Below, piece by piece: positions 51,439 through 64,000 of a stretch of DNA of 64,000 nucleotides (within the stretch, counting starts at the first letter, position 1; each line of letters opens with the position of its first letter). The stretch comes from Limnomonas spitsbergensis (Eukaryota > Chlorophyta > Chlorophyceae > Chlamydomonadales). The stretch covers positions 1,612,001 to 1,676,000 of the forward strand of contig JAYJMM010000041.1 in NCBI GenBank assembly GCA_037349105.1, written 5' to 3'. The notes beneath the pieces were generated by a model, which searched no databases, was not told the DNA's origin, and saw only the letters and a list, made by a program, of their open reading frames with translations. The translations under genes were made by a program, and so were the position numbers.

Positions 51439-54400
51439 CCTGGCCCAGGCCCACACCCAGCCTAGCCCAGGCCCACACCCAGCCTAGCACAGGCCCACAC
51501 CCAGCCTAGCCCAGGCCCACACCCAGCCTAGCCCAGGCCCACACCCAGCCTAGCCCAGGCCCACACCCAGCCTAGCCCAGGCCCACACCCAGCCTAGCAC
51601 AGGCCCACACCCAGCCTAGCCCAGGCCCACACCCAGCCTAGCCCAGGCCCACACCCAGCCTAGCCCAGGCCCACACCCAGCCTAGCACAGGCCCACACCC
51701 AGCCTAGCCCAGGCCCACACCCAGCCTAGCCCAAGCCCACACCCAGCCTAGCCCAGGCCCACACCCAGCCTAGCCCAGGCCCACACCCAGCCTAGCCCAG
51801 GCCCACACCCAGCCTAGCCCAGGCCCACACCCAGCCTAGCCCAGGCCCACACCCAGCCTAGCCCAGGCCCACACCCAGCCTAGCCCAGGCCCGCACCCAG
51901 CCTAGCCCAGGCCCACACCCAGCCTAGCCCAGGCCCACACCCAGCCTAGCCCAGGCCCACACCCAGCCTAGCCCAGGCCCGCACCCAGCCTAGCCCAGGC
52001 CCACACCCAGCCTAGCCCAGGCCCACACCCAGCCTAGCCCAGGCCCACACCCAGCCTAGCCCAGGCCCACACCCAGCCTAGCCCAGGCCCACACCCAGCC
52101 TAGCCCAGGCCCACACCCAGCCTAGCCCAGGCCCACACTCAGCCTAGCCCAGGCCCACACCCCGCCTAGCCCAGGCCCACACCCCGCCTAGCCCAGGCCC
52201 ACACCCAGCCTAGCCCAGGCCCACACCCAGCCTAGCCCAGGCCCACACCCAGCCTAGCCCAGGCCCACACCCAGCCTAGCCCAAGCCCACACCCAGCCTA
52301 GCCCAAGCCCACACCCAGCCTAGCCCAGGCCCACACCCCGCCTAGCCCAGGCCCACACCCAGCCTAGCCCAGGCCCACACCCAGCCTAGCCCAGGCCCAC
52401 ACCCAGCCTAGCCCAGGCCCACACCCAGCCTAGCCCAGGCCCACACCCCGCCTAGCCCAGGCCCACACCCAGCCTAGCCCAGGCCCACACCCAGCCTAGC
52501 CCAGGCCCACACCCAGCCTAGCCCAGGCCCACACCCAGCCTAGCCCAGGCCCACACCCCGCCTAGCCCAGGCCCACACCCCGCCTAGCCAAGGCCCACAC
52601 CCCGCCTAGCCCAGGCCCACACCCAGCCTAGCCCAGGCCCACACCCAGCCTAGCCCATGCCCACGCCCAGCCTAGCCCAGGCCCACACCCCGCCTAGCCC
52701 AGGCCCACACCCAGCCTAGCCCAGGCCCACACCCAGCCTAGCCCAAGCCCACACCCCGCCTAGCCCAGGCCCACACCCCGCCTAGCCCAGGCCCACACCC
52801 AGCCTAGCCCAGGCCCACACCCAGCCTAGCCCAGGCCCACACCCAGCCTAGCCCAGGCCCATACCCAGCCTAGCCCATGCCCACACCCAGCCTAGCCCAG
52901 ACCCACACCCAGCCTAGCCCAGGCCCACACCCAGCCTAGCCCAGGCCCACACCCAGCCTAGCAAAGGCCCACACCCAGCCTAGCAAAGGCCCACACCCAG
53001 CCTAGCCCAGGCCCACACCCAGCCTAGCCCAGGCCCACACCCAGCCTGGCAAAGGCCCACACCCAGCCTAGCCCAGGCCCACACCCCGCCTAGCCCAGGC
53101 CCACACCCAGCCTAGCCCAGGCCCGCACCCAGCCTAGCCCAGGCCCACACCCAGCCTAGCCCAGGCCCACACCCAGCCTAGCCCAGGCCCACACCCAGCC
53201 TAGCCCAGGCCCACACCCAGCCTAGCCCAGGCCCACACTCCGCCTAGCCCAGGCCCACACCCAGCCTAGCCCAGGCCCACACCCAGCCTAGCCAAGGCCC
53301 ACACCCCGCCTAGCCCAGGCCCACACCCCGCCTAGCCCAGGCCCACACCCAGCCTAGCCCAGGCCCACACCCAGCCTAGCCCAGGCCCACACCCAGCCTA
53401 GCCCAGGCCCACACCCAGCCTAGCCCAGGCCCACACCCAGCCTAGCCCAGGCCCACACCCAGCCTAGCCCAGGCCCACACCCAGCCTAGCCCAGGCCCAC
53501 ACCCAGCCTAGCCCAGGCCCACACCCAGCCTAGCCCAGGCCCACACCCCGCCTAGCCCAGGCCCAAACCCAGCCTAGCCCAGGCCCACACCCCGCCTAGC
53601 CCAGGCCCACACCCAGCCTAGCCCAGGCCCACACCCAGCCTAGCCCAGGCCCACACCCAGCCTAGCCCAGGCCCACACCCAGCCTAGCCCAGGCCCACAC
53701 CCAGCCTAGCCCAGGCCCACACCCCGCCTAGCCCAGGCCCACACCCCGCCTAGCCCAGGCCCACACCCAGCCTAGCCCAGGCCCACACTCAGCCTAGCCC
53801 ATGCCCGCACCCAGCCTAGCCCAGGCCCACACCCCGCCTAGCCCAGGCCCACACCCAGCCTAGCCAAGGCCCACACCCAGCCTAGCCCAGGCCCACACCC
53901 CGCCTAGCCCAGGCCCACACCCCGCCTAGCCCAGGCCCACACCCAGCCTAGCCAAGGCCCACACCCAGCCTAGCCCAGGCCCACACCCAGCCTAGCCCAG
54001 GCCCACACCCAGCCTAGCCCAGGCCCACACCCAGCCTAGCCCAGGCCCACACCCAGCCTAGCCCAGGCCCACACCCAGCCTAGCCCATGCCCACACCCCG
54101 CCTAGCCCAGGCCCACACCCCGCCTAGCCCAGGCCCACATACCGCCTAGCCCAGGCCCACACCCAGCCTAGCCCAGGCCCACACCCAGCCTAGCCCAGGC
54201 CCACACCCAGCCTAGCCCAGGCCCACACCCAGCCTAGCCCAGGCCCACACCCAGCCTAGCCCAGGCCCACACCCAGCCTAGCCCAGGCCCACACCCAGCC
54301 TAGCCCAGGCCCACACCCAGCCTAGCCCAGGCCCACACCCAGCCTAGCCCAGGCCCACACCCAGCCTAGCCCAGGCCCACACCCAGCCTAGCCAAGGCCC

Positions 54401-57400
54401 ACACCCAGCCTAGCCCAGGCCCACACCCAGCCTAGCCCAGGCCCACACCCAGCCTAGCCCAAGCCCACACCCCGCCTAGCCCAGGCCCACACCCCGCCTA
54501 GCCCAGGCCCACACCCAGCCTAGCCCAGGCCCACACCCAGCCTAGCCCAGGCCCACACCCAGCCTAGCCCAGGCCCATACCCAGCCTAGCCCATGCCCAC
54601 ACCCAGCCTAGCCCAGACCCACACCCAGCCTAGCCCAGGCCCACACCCAGCCTAGCCCAGGCCCACACCCAGCCTAGCAAAGGCCCACACCCAGCCTAGC
54701 AAAGGCCCACACCCAGCCTAGCCCAAGCCCACACCCAGCCTGGCAAAGGCCCACACCCAGCCTAGCCTAGGCCCACACCCAGCCTAGCCCAGGCCCACAC
54801 CCAGCCTAGCCCAGGCCCGCACCCAGCCTAGCCCAGGCCCACACCCAGCCTAGCCCAGGCCCACACCCAGCCTAGCCCAGGCCCACACCCAGCCTAGCCC
54901 AGGCCCACACCCAGCCTAGCCCAGGCCCACACCCCGCCTAGCCCAGGCCCACACCCAGCCTAGCCCAGGCCCACACCCAGCCTAGCCCAGGCCCACACCC
55001 AGCCTAGCCCAGGCCCACACCCAGCCTAGCCCAGGCCCACACCCAGCCTAGCCCATGCCCACACCCAGCCTAGCCCATGCCCACACCCAGCCTAGCCCAT
55101 GCCCACACCCCGCCTAGCCCAGGCCCACACCCAGCCTAGCCCAGGCCCACACCCAGCCTAGCCCAGGCCCACACCCAGCCTAACCCAGGCCCACACCCAG
55201 CCTAGCCCAGGCCCACACCCAGCCTAGCTAGGCCCACACTCAGCCTAGCCCAGGCCCACACCCAGCCTAGCCCATGCCCACACCCAGCCTAGCCCAGGCC
55301 CAAACCCAGCCTAGCCCAGGCCCACACCCCGCCTAGCCCAGGCCCACACCCCGCCTAGCCCAGGCCCACACCCAGCCTAGCCCAGGCCCACACCCAGCCT
55401 AGCACAGGCCCACACCCAGCCTGGCAAAGGCCCACACCCAGCCTAGCCCAGGCCCACACCCAGCCTAGCCCAGGCCCACACCCAGCCTAGCCCATGCCCA
55501 CACCCCGCCTAGCCCAGGCCCACACCCCGCCTAGCCCAGGCCCACATACCGCCTAGCCCAGGCCCACACCCAGCCTAGCCAAGGCCCACACCCAGCCTAG
55601 CCCAGGCCCACACCCAGCCTAGCCCAGGCCCACACCCAGCCTAGCCCAGGCCCACACCCAGCCTAGCCCAGGCCCACACCCAGCCTAGCCCAGGCCCACA
55701 CCCAGCCTAGCCCAGGCCCACACCCAGCCTAGCCCAGGCCCACACCCAGCCTAGCCCAGGCCCACACCCAGCCTAGCCCAGGCCCACACCCAGCCTAGCC
55801 AAGGCCCACACCCAGCCTAGCCCAGGCCCACACCCAGCCTAGCCCAGGCCCACACCCAGCCTAGCCCAAGCCCACACCCCGCCTAGCCCAGGCCCACACC
55901 CAGCCTAGCCCAGGCCCACACCCAGCCTAGCCCAGGCCCACACCCAGCCTAGCCCAGGCCCACACCCAGCCTAGCCCAGGCCCATACCCAGCCTAGCCCA
56001 TGCCCACACCCAGCCTAGCCCAGACCCACACCCAGCCTAGCCCAGGCCCACACCCAGCCTAGCCCAGGCCCACACCCAGCCTAGCAAAGGCCCACACCCA
56101 GCCTAGCCCAGGCCCACACCCAGCCTAGCCCACGCCCACACCCAGCCTGGCAAAGGCCCACACCCAGCCTAGCCTAGGCCCACACCCAGCCTAGCCCAGG
56201 CCCACACCCAGCCTAGCCCAGGCCCGCACCCAGCCTAGCCCAGGCCCACACCCAGCCTAGCCCAGGCCCACACCCAGCCTAGCCCAGGCCCACACCCAGC
56301 CTAGCCCAGGCCCACACCCAGCCTAGCCCAGGCCCACACTCCGCCTAGCCCAGGCCCACACCCAGCCTAGCCCAGGCCCACACCCAGCCTAGCCCAGGCC
56401 CACACCCAGCCTAGCCCAGGCCCACACCCAGCCTAGCCCAGGCCCACACCCAGCCTAGCCCATGCCCACACCCAGCCTAGCCCATGCCCACACCCAGCCT
56501 AGCCCATGCCCACACCCCGCCTAGCCCAGGCCCACACCCAGCCTAGCCCAGGCCCACACCCAGCCTAGCCCAGGCCCACACCCAGCCTAACCCAGGCCCA
56601 CACCCAGCCTAGCCCAGGCCCACACCCAGCCTAGCTAGGCCCACACTCAGCCTAGCCCAGGCCCACACCCCGCCTAGCCCATGCCCACACCCAGCCTAGC
56701 CCAGGCCCAAACCCAGCCTAGCCCAGGCCCACACCCCGCCTAGCCCAGGCCCACACCCCGCCTAGCCCAGGCCCACACCCAGCCTAGCCCAGGCCCACAC
56801 CCAGCCTAGCACAGGCCCACACCCAGCCTGGCAAAGGCCCACACCCAGCCTAGCCCAGGCCCACACCCAGCCTAGCCCAGGCCCACACCCAGCCTAGCCC
56901 AGGCCCACACCCAGCCTAGCCCAGGCCCACACCCCGCCTAGCCCAGGCCCACACCCAGCCTAGCCCAGGCCCACACCCAGCCTAGCCCAGGCCCACACCC
57001 AGCCTAGCCCAGGCCCACACCCAGCCTAGCCCAGGCCCACACCCAGCCTAGCCCAGGCCCACACCCAGCCTAGCCGAGGCCCACACCCAGCCTAGCCCAG
57101 GCCCACACCCAGCCTAGCCCAGGCCCACACCCAGCCTAGCCCAGGCCCACACCCCGCCTAGCCCAGGCCCACACCCAGCCTAGCCCAGGCCCACACCGAG
57201 CCTAGCCCAGGCCCACACCCCGCCTAGCCCAGGCCCACACCCAGCCTAGCCCAGGCCCACACCCAGCCTAGCCCAGGCCCACACCCAGCCTAGCCCAGGC
57301 CCACACCCAGCCTAGCCCAGGCCCACACCCAGCCTAGCCCAGGCCCACACCCAGCCTAGCCCAGGCCCACACCCAGCCTGGCAAAGGCCCACACCCAGCC

Positions 57401-60400
57401 TAGCCTAGGCCCACACCCAGCCTAGCCCATGCCCACACCCAGCCTAGCCCAGGCCCGCACCCAGCCTAGCCCAGGCCCACACCCAGCCTAGCCCCGGCCC
57501 ACACCCAGCCTAGCCAAGGCCCACACCCAGCCTAGCCCAGGCCCACACCCAGCCTAGCCCAGGCCCACACTCCGCCTAGCCCAGGCCCACACCCAGCCTA
57601 GCCCAGGCCCACACCCAGCCTAGCCCAGGCCCACACCCAGCCTAGCCCAGGCCCACACCCAGCCTAGCCCAGGCCCACACCCAGCCTAGCCCATGCCCAC
57701 ACCCAGCCTAGCCCATGCCCACACCCAGCCTAGCCCATGCCCACACCCCGCCTAGCCCAGGCCCACACCTAGCCTAGCCCAGGCCCACACCCAGCCTAGC
57801 CCAGGCCCACACCCAGCCTAGCCCATGCCCACACCCAGCCTAGCCCAGGCCCACACCCAGCCTAGCCCAGGCCCACACCCAGCCTAACCCAGGCCCACAC
57901 CCAGCCTAGCCCAGGCCCACACCCAGCCTAGCCCAGGCCCACACTCAGCCTAGCCCAGGCCCACACCCCGCCTAGCCCATGCCCACACCCAGCCTAGCCC
58001 AGGCCCAAACCCAGCCTAGCCCATGCCCACACCCCGCCTAGCCCAGGCCCACACCCCGCCTAGCCCAGGCCCACACCCAGCCTAGCCCAGGCCCACACCC
58101 AGCCTAGCACAGGCCCACACCCAGCCTGGCAAAGGCCCACACCCAGCCTAGCCCAGGCCCACACCCAGCCTAGCCCAGGCCCACACCCAGCCTAGCCCAG
58201 GCCCACACCCAGCCTAGCCCAGGCCCACACCCCGCCTAGCCCATGCCCACACCCAGCCTAGCCCAGGCCCACACCCAGCCTAGCCCAGGCCCACACCCAG
58301 CCTAGCCCAGGCCCACACCCAGCCTAGCCCAGGCCCACACCCAGCCTAGCCCAGGCCCACACCCAGCCTAGCCCAGGCCCACACCCAGCCTAGCCCAGGC
58401 CCACACCCAGCCTAGCCCAGGCCCACACCCAGCCTAGCCCAGGCCCACACCCAGCCTAGCCCAGGCCCACACCCAGCCTAGCCCAGGCCCACACCGAGCC
58501 TAGCCCAGGCCCACACCCCGCCTAGCCCAGGCCCACACCCAGCCTAGCCCAGGCCCACACCCAGCCTAGCCCAGGCCCACACCCAGCCTAGCCCAGGCCC
58601 ACACCCAGCCTAGCCCAGGCCCACACCCAGCCTAGCCCAGGCCCACACCCAGCCTAGCCCAGGCCCACACCCAGCCTGGCACAGGCCCACACCCAGCCTA
58701 GCCCAGGCCCACACCCAGCCTAGCCCATGCCCACACCCAGCCTAGCCCAGGCCCACACCCAGCATAGCCCAAGCCCACACCCAGCCTAGCCCAGGCCCAC
58801 ACCCCGCCTAGCCCAGGCCCACACCCAGCCTAGCCCAGGCCCACACCCAGCCTAGCCCAGGCCCACACCCAGCCTAGCCCAGGCCCACACCCAGCCTGGC
58901 CCAGGCCCACACCCAGCCTGGCACAGGCCCACACCCAGGCTGGCCATGGCCCACACCCAGCCTAGCCAAGGCCCACACCCAGCCTAGCCCAGGCCCACAC
59001 CCAGCCTAGCCCAGGCCCACACCCAGCCTAGCCCAGGCCCACACCCAGCCTAGCCCAGGCCCACACCCAGCCTAGCCCAGGCCCACACCCAGCCTAGCCC
59101 AGGCCCACACCCAGCCTAGCCCAGGCCCACACCCAGCCTAGCCCATGCCCACACCCAGCCTAGCCCAGGCCCACACTCAGCCTAGCCCAGGCCCACACCC
59201 AGCCTAGCCCAGGCCCACACCCAGCCTAGCCCAGGCCCACACCCAGCCTAGCCCAGGCCCACACCCAGCCTAGCCCAGGCCCACACCCAGCCTAGCCCAG
59301 GCCCACACCCAGCCTAGCCCAGGCCCACACCCAGCCTAGCACAGGCCCACACCCAGCCTGGCAAAGGCCCACACCCAGCCTAGCCCAGGCCCACACCCAG
59401 CCTAGCCCAGGCCCACACCCAGCCTAGCCCAGGCCCACACCCAGCCTAGCCCAGGCCCACACCCCGCCTAGCCCAGGCCCACACCCAGCCTAGCCCAGGC
59501 CCACACCCAGCCTAGTCCAGGCCCACACCCAGCCTAGCCCAGGCCCACACCCAGCCTAGCCCAGGCCCACACCCAGCCTAGCCCAGGCCCACACCCAGCC
59601 TAGCCCAGGCCCACACCCAGCCTAGCCCAGGCCCACACCCAGCCTAGCCCAGGCCCACACCCAGCCTAGCCCAGGCCCACACCCAGCCTAGCCCAGGCCC
59701 ACACCCAGCCTAGCCCAGGCCCACACCGAGCCTAGCCCAGGCCCACACCCCGCCTAGCCCAGGCCCACACCCAGCCTAGCCCAGGCCCACACCCAGCCTA
59801 GCCCAGGCCCACACCCAGCCTAGCCCAGGCCCACACCCAGCCTAGCCCAGGCCCACACCCAGCCTAGCCCAGGCCCACACCCAGCCTAGCCCAGGCCCAC
59901 ACCCAGCCTGGCAAAGGCCCACACCCAGCCTAGCCTAGGCCCACACCCAGCCTAGCCCAGGCCCACACCCAGCCTAGCCCAGGCCCGCACCCAGCCTAGC
60001 CCAGGCCCACACCCAGCCTAGCCCCGGCCCACACCCAGCCTAGCCCAGGCCCACACCCAGCCTAGCCCAGGCCCACACCCAGCCTAGCCCAGGCCCACAC
60101 TCCGCCTAGCCCAGGCCCACACCCAGCCTAGCCCAGGCCCACACCCAGCCTAGCCCAGGCCCACACCCAGCCTAGCCCAGGCCCACACCCAGCCTAGCCC
60201 AGGCCCACACCCAGCCTAGCCCATGCCCACACCCAGCCTAGCCCATGCCCACACCCAGCCTAGCCCATGCCCACACCCCGCCTAGCCCAGGCCCACACTC
60301 AGCCTAGCCCATGCCCACACCCAGCCTAGCCCAGGCCCACACCCAGCCTAGCCCAGGCCCACACCCAGCCTAGCCTAGGCCCACACCCAGCCTAGCCCAG

Positions 60401-63400
60401 GCCCACACCCAGCCTAACCCAGGCCCACACCCAGCCTAGCCCAGGCCCACACCCAGCCTAGCCCAGGCCCACACTCAGCCTAGCCCAGGCCCACACCCCG
60501 CCTAGCCCATGCCCACACCCAGCCTAGCCCAGGCCCAAACCCAGCCTAGCCCATGCCCACACCCCGCCTAGCCCAGGCCCACACCCCGCCTAGCCCAGGC
60601 CCACACCCAGCCTAGCCCAGGCCCACACCCAGCCTAGCCCATGCCCACACCCAGCCTGGCAAAGGCCCACACCCAGCCTAGCCCAGGCCCACACCCAGCC
60701 TAGCCCAGGCCCACACCCAGCCTAGCCCAGGCCCACACCCAGCCTAGCCCAGGCCCACACCCCGCCTAGCCCATGCCCACACCCAGCCTAGCCCAGGCCC
60801 ACACCCAGCCTAGCCCAGGCCCACACCCAGCCTAGCCCAGGCCCACACCCAGCCTAGCCCAGGCCCACACCCAGCCTAGCCCAGGCCCACACCCAGCCTA
60901 GCCCAGGCCCACACCCAGCCTAGCCCAGGCCCACACCCAGCCTAGCCCAGGCCCACACCCAGCCTAGCCCAGGCCCACACCCAGCCTAGCCCAGGCCCAC
61001 ACCCAGCCTAGCCCAGGCCCACACCGAGCCTAGCCCAGGCCCACACCCGCCTAGCCCAGGCCCACACCCCGCCTAGCCCAGGCCCACACCCAGCCTAGCC
61101 CAGGCCCACACCCAGCCTAGCCCAGGCCCACACCCAGCCTAGCCCAGGCCCACACCCAGCCTAGCCCAGGCCCACACCCAGCCTAGCCCAGGCCCACACC
61201 CAGCCTAGCCCAGGCCCACACCCAGCCTGGCACAGGCCCACACCCAGCCTAGCCCAGGCCCACACCCAGCCTAGCCCAGGCCCACACCCAGCCTAGCCCA
61301 GGCCCACACCCAGCCTAGCCCAAGCCCACACCCAGCCTAGCCCAGGCCCACACCCCGCCTAGCCCAGGCCCACACCCAGCCTAGCCCATGCCCACACCCA
61401 GCCTAGCCCAGGCCCACACCCAGCCTAGCCCAGGCCCACACCCAGCCTGGCCCAGGCCCACACCCAGCCTGGCACAGGCCCACACCCAGGCTGGCCATGG
61501 CCCACACCCAGCCTAGCCAAGGCCCACACCCAGCCTAGCCCAGGCCCACACCCAGCCTAGCCCAGGCCCACACCCAGCCTAGCCCTGGCCCACACTCAGC
61601 CTAGCCCAGGCCCACACCCAGCCTAGCCCAGGCCCACACCCAGCCTAGCCCAGGCCCACACCCAGCCTAGCCCAGGCCCACACCCAGCCTAGCCCATGCC
61701 CACACCCAGCCTAGCCCATGCCCACACTCAGCCTAGCCCAGGCCCACACCCAGCCTAGCCCAGGCCCACACCCAGCCTAGCCCAGGCCCACACCCAGCCT
61801 AGCCCAGGCCCACACCCAGCCTAGCCCAGGCCCACACCCAGCCTAGCCCAGGCCCACACCCAGCCTAGCCCAGGCCCACACCCAGCCTAGCCCAGGCCCA
61901 CACCCCGCCTAGCCCAGGCCCACACCGAGCCTAGCCCAGGCCCACACCCCGCCTAGCCCAGGCCCACACCCAGCCTAGCCCAGGCCCACACCCAGCCTGG
62001 CAAAGGCCCACACCCAGCCTAGCCCAGGCCCACACCCAGCCTAGCCCAGGCCCACACCCAGCCTAGCCCAGGCCCGCACCCAGCCTAGCCCAGGCCCACA
62101 CCCAGCCTAGCCCAGGCCCACACCCCGCCTAGCCCAGGCCCACACCCAGCCTAGCCCAGGCCCACACCCAGCCTAGCACAGGCCCACACCCAGCCTGGCA
62201 AAGGCCCACACCCCGCCTAGCCCAGGCCCACACCCAGCCTAGCCCAGGCCCACACCCAGCCTAGCCCAGGCCCACACCCAGCCTAGCCCAGGCCCACACT
62301 CCGCCTAGCCCAGGCCCACACCCAGCCTAGCCCATGCCCACACCCAGCCTAGCCCAGGCCCACACCCCGCCTAGCCCAGGCCCACACCCAGCCTAGCCCA
62401 GGCCCACACCCAGCCTAGCCCATGCCCACACCCAGCCTAGCCCATGCCCACACCCAGCCTAGCCCAGGCCCACACCCCGCCTAGCCCAGGCCCACACCTA
62501 GCCTAGCCCAGGCCCACACCCCGCCTAGCCCAGGCCCACACCCAGCCTAGCCCAGGCCCACACCCAGCCTAGCCCAAGCCCACACCCAGCCTAGCCCAGG
62601 CCCACACCCAGCCTAACCCAGGCCCACACCCAGCCTAGCCCAGGCCCACACCCAGCCTAGCCCAGGCCCACACTCAGCCTAGCCCAGGCCCACACCCCGC
62701 CTAGCCCAGGCCCACACCCAGCCTAGCCCAGGCCCAAACCCAGCCTAGCCCAGGCCCACACCCCGCCTAGCCCAGGCCCACACCCCGCCTAGCCCATGCC
62801 CACACCCAGCCTAGCCCAGGCCCACACCCAGCCTAGCACAGGCCCACACCCAGCCTGGCAAAGGCCCACACCCAGCCTAGCCCAGGCCCACACCCAGCCT
62901 AGCCCAGGCCCACAACCAGCCTAGCCCAGGCCCACACCCCGCCTAGCCCAGGCCCACACCCAGCCTAGCCCAGGCCCACACCCAGCCTAGCCCAGGCCCA
63001 CACCCAGCCTAGCCCAGGCCCACACCCAGCCTAGCCCAGGCCCACACCCAGCCTAGCCCAGGCCCACACCCAGCCTAGCCCAGGCCCACACCCAGCCTAG
63101 CCCAGGCCCACACCCAGCCTAGCCCAGGCCCACACCCCGCCTAGCCCAGGCCCACACCCCGCCTAGCCAAGGCCCACACCCCGCCTAGCCCAGGCCCACA
63201 CCCAGCCTAGCCCAGGCCCACACCCAGCCTAGCCCATGCCCACGCCCAGCCTAGCCCAGGCCCACACCCAGCCTAGCCCAGGCCCACACCCAGCCTAGCC
63301 CAGGCCCACACCCAGCCTAGCCCAAGCCCACACCCAGCCTAGCCCAGGCCCACACCCAGCCTAGCCCAGGCCCACACCCAGCCTAGCCCAGGCCCACACC

Positions 63401-64000
63401 CAGCCTAGCCCAGGCCCACACCCAGCCTAACCCAGGCCCATACCCAGCCTAGCCCAGGCCCACACCCAGCCTAGCCCAGGCCCACACCCAGCCTAGCCCA
63501 GGCCCACACCCAGCCTAGCCCAGGCCCACACCCAGCCTAGCCCAGGCCCACACCCAGCCTGGCAAAGGCCCACACCCAGCCTAGCCCAGGCCCACACCCA
63601 GCCTAGCCCAGGCCCACACCCAGCCTGGCAAAGGCCCACACCCAGCCTAGCCCAGGCCCACACCCCGCCTAGCCCAGGCCCACACCCAGCCTAGCCCAGG
63701 CCCGCACCCAGCCTAGCCCAGGCCCACACCCAGCCTAGCCCAGGCCCACACCCAGCCTAGCCCAGGCCCACACCCAGCCTAGCCCAGGCCCACACCCAGC
63801 CTAGCCCAGGCCCACACTCCGCCTAGCCCAGGCCCACACCCAGCCTAGCCCAGGCCCACACCCAGCCTAGCCAAGGCCCACACCCCGCCTAGCCCAGGCC
63901 CACACCCCGCCTAGCCCAGGCCCACACCCAGCCTAGCCCAGGCCCACACCCAGCCTAGCCCAGGCCCACACCCAGCCTAGCCCAGGCCCACACCCAGCCT
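51439..64000. repeat. 22-bp satellite array (about 570 units), truncated by the window end
   Basis: The unit begins agcctagccc and continues aggcccacaccc. It is 73% GC. The array fills 12.56 kb almost without interruption. Common variants are cgcc for agcc, ccatgc or ccaagc for ccaggc, and ggcaaagg for agcccagg. Frames carry TAG on both strands, so no long ORF exists. Sets of variants recur in the same order, showing higher-order repeats. A one-base-deleted unit (agctaggccc) at 55221 and 56628 marks a 1407-bp repeat (64 units). Confidence 0.97.

Noticed and set aside
51439..64000. CRISPR-like array
   Set aside because: There are direct repeats but no unique spacers of constant length; the unit is a contiguous 22-bp satellite in a eukaryotic setting.

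Overview
The window looks like nuclear DNA of a eukaryote, probably a green alga or a relative. The genes are split into many short GC-rich exons with GT-AG introns and at least one apparent GC-AG intron. Plant-type telomere words (TTTAGGG/CCCTAAA) lie in several introns, and the largest gene resembles land-plant TMF/GC5 more closely than an animal golgin. That lineage is an inference. No bacterial operon, rRNA or intact tRNA was seen. Exon models were built by hand from splice consensus, phase continuity and protein sense, without alignment to any database.

Layout, left to right: (1) a short minus-strand ORF of unknown function (9-329). (2) A 20-exon minus-strand gene (20535 down to 2160) for a 1058-residue TATA-element modulatory factor / golgin-candidate-5 homologue; every exon joins in phase. 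(3) A divergent plus-strand gene (about 20734 or 21085 to at least 34627) with a DUF4460-like N-terminus, resembling TCAIM (T-cell activation inhibitor, mitochondrial). (4) A convergent 5-exon minus-strand gene (45712 down to 38451) for a 775-residue protein kinase-like protein with an Ala/Gln/Lys-rich coiled-coil N-terminus. (5) A gene-poor stretch, 45.8-50.5 kb, with one unplaced exon-like segment. (6) An F-box plus ankyrin-like ORF (50525-51142). (7) A tandem array of a 22-bp GC-rich unit filling 51.44-64.0 kb and running off the window.

The striking feature is repeat architecture. In all three multi-exon genes the sequence around exon-intron junctions is tandemly duplicated into the adjoining intron, from 2-3 decayed copies to about 50 near-identical ones. 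Each copy tends to carry a few exon-edge codons plus the splice donor or acceptor. The introns also hold 13-, 18-, 26-, 50-, 63-, 65- and 72-bp arrays, a 90-bp-arm hairpin and two elements with terminal inverted repeats. The terminal 22-bp satellite appears to have a traceable seed: the end of one TCAIM-like exon plus its intron, including about 1.5 satellite units, is duplicated at the 3' end of the F-box ORF, immediately before the expanded array.

The genes do not form an obvious pathway. TMF is a Golgi tether, TCAIM-like proteins are mitochondrial, and the kinase and F-box proteins would be regulatory.
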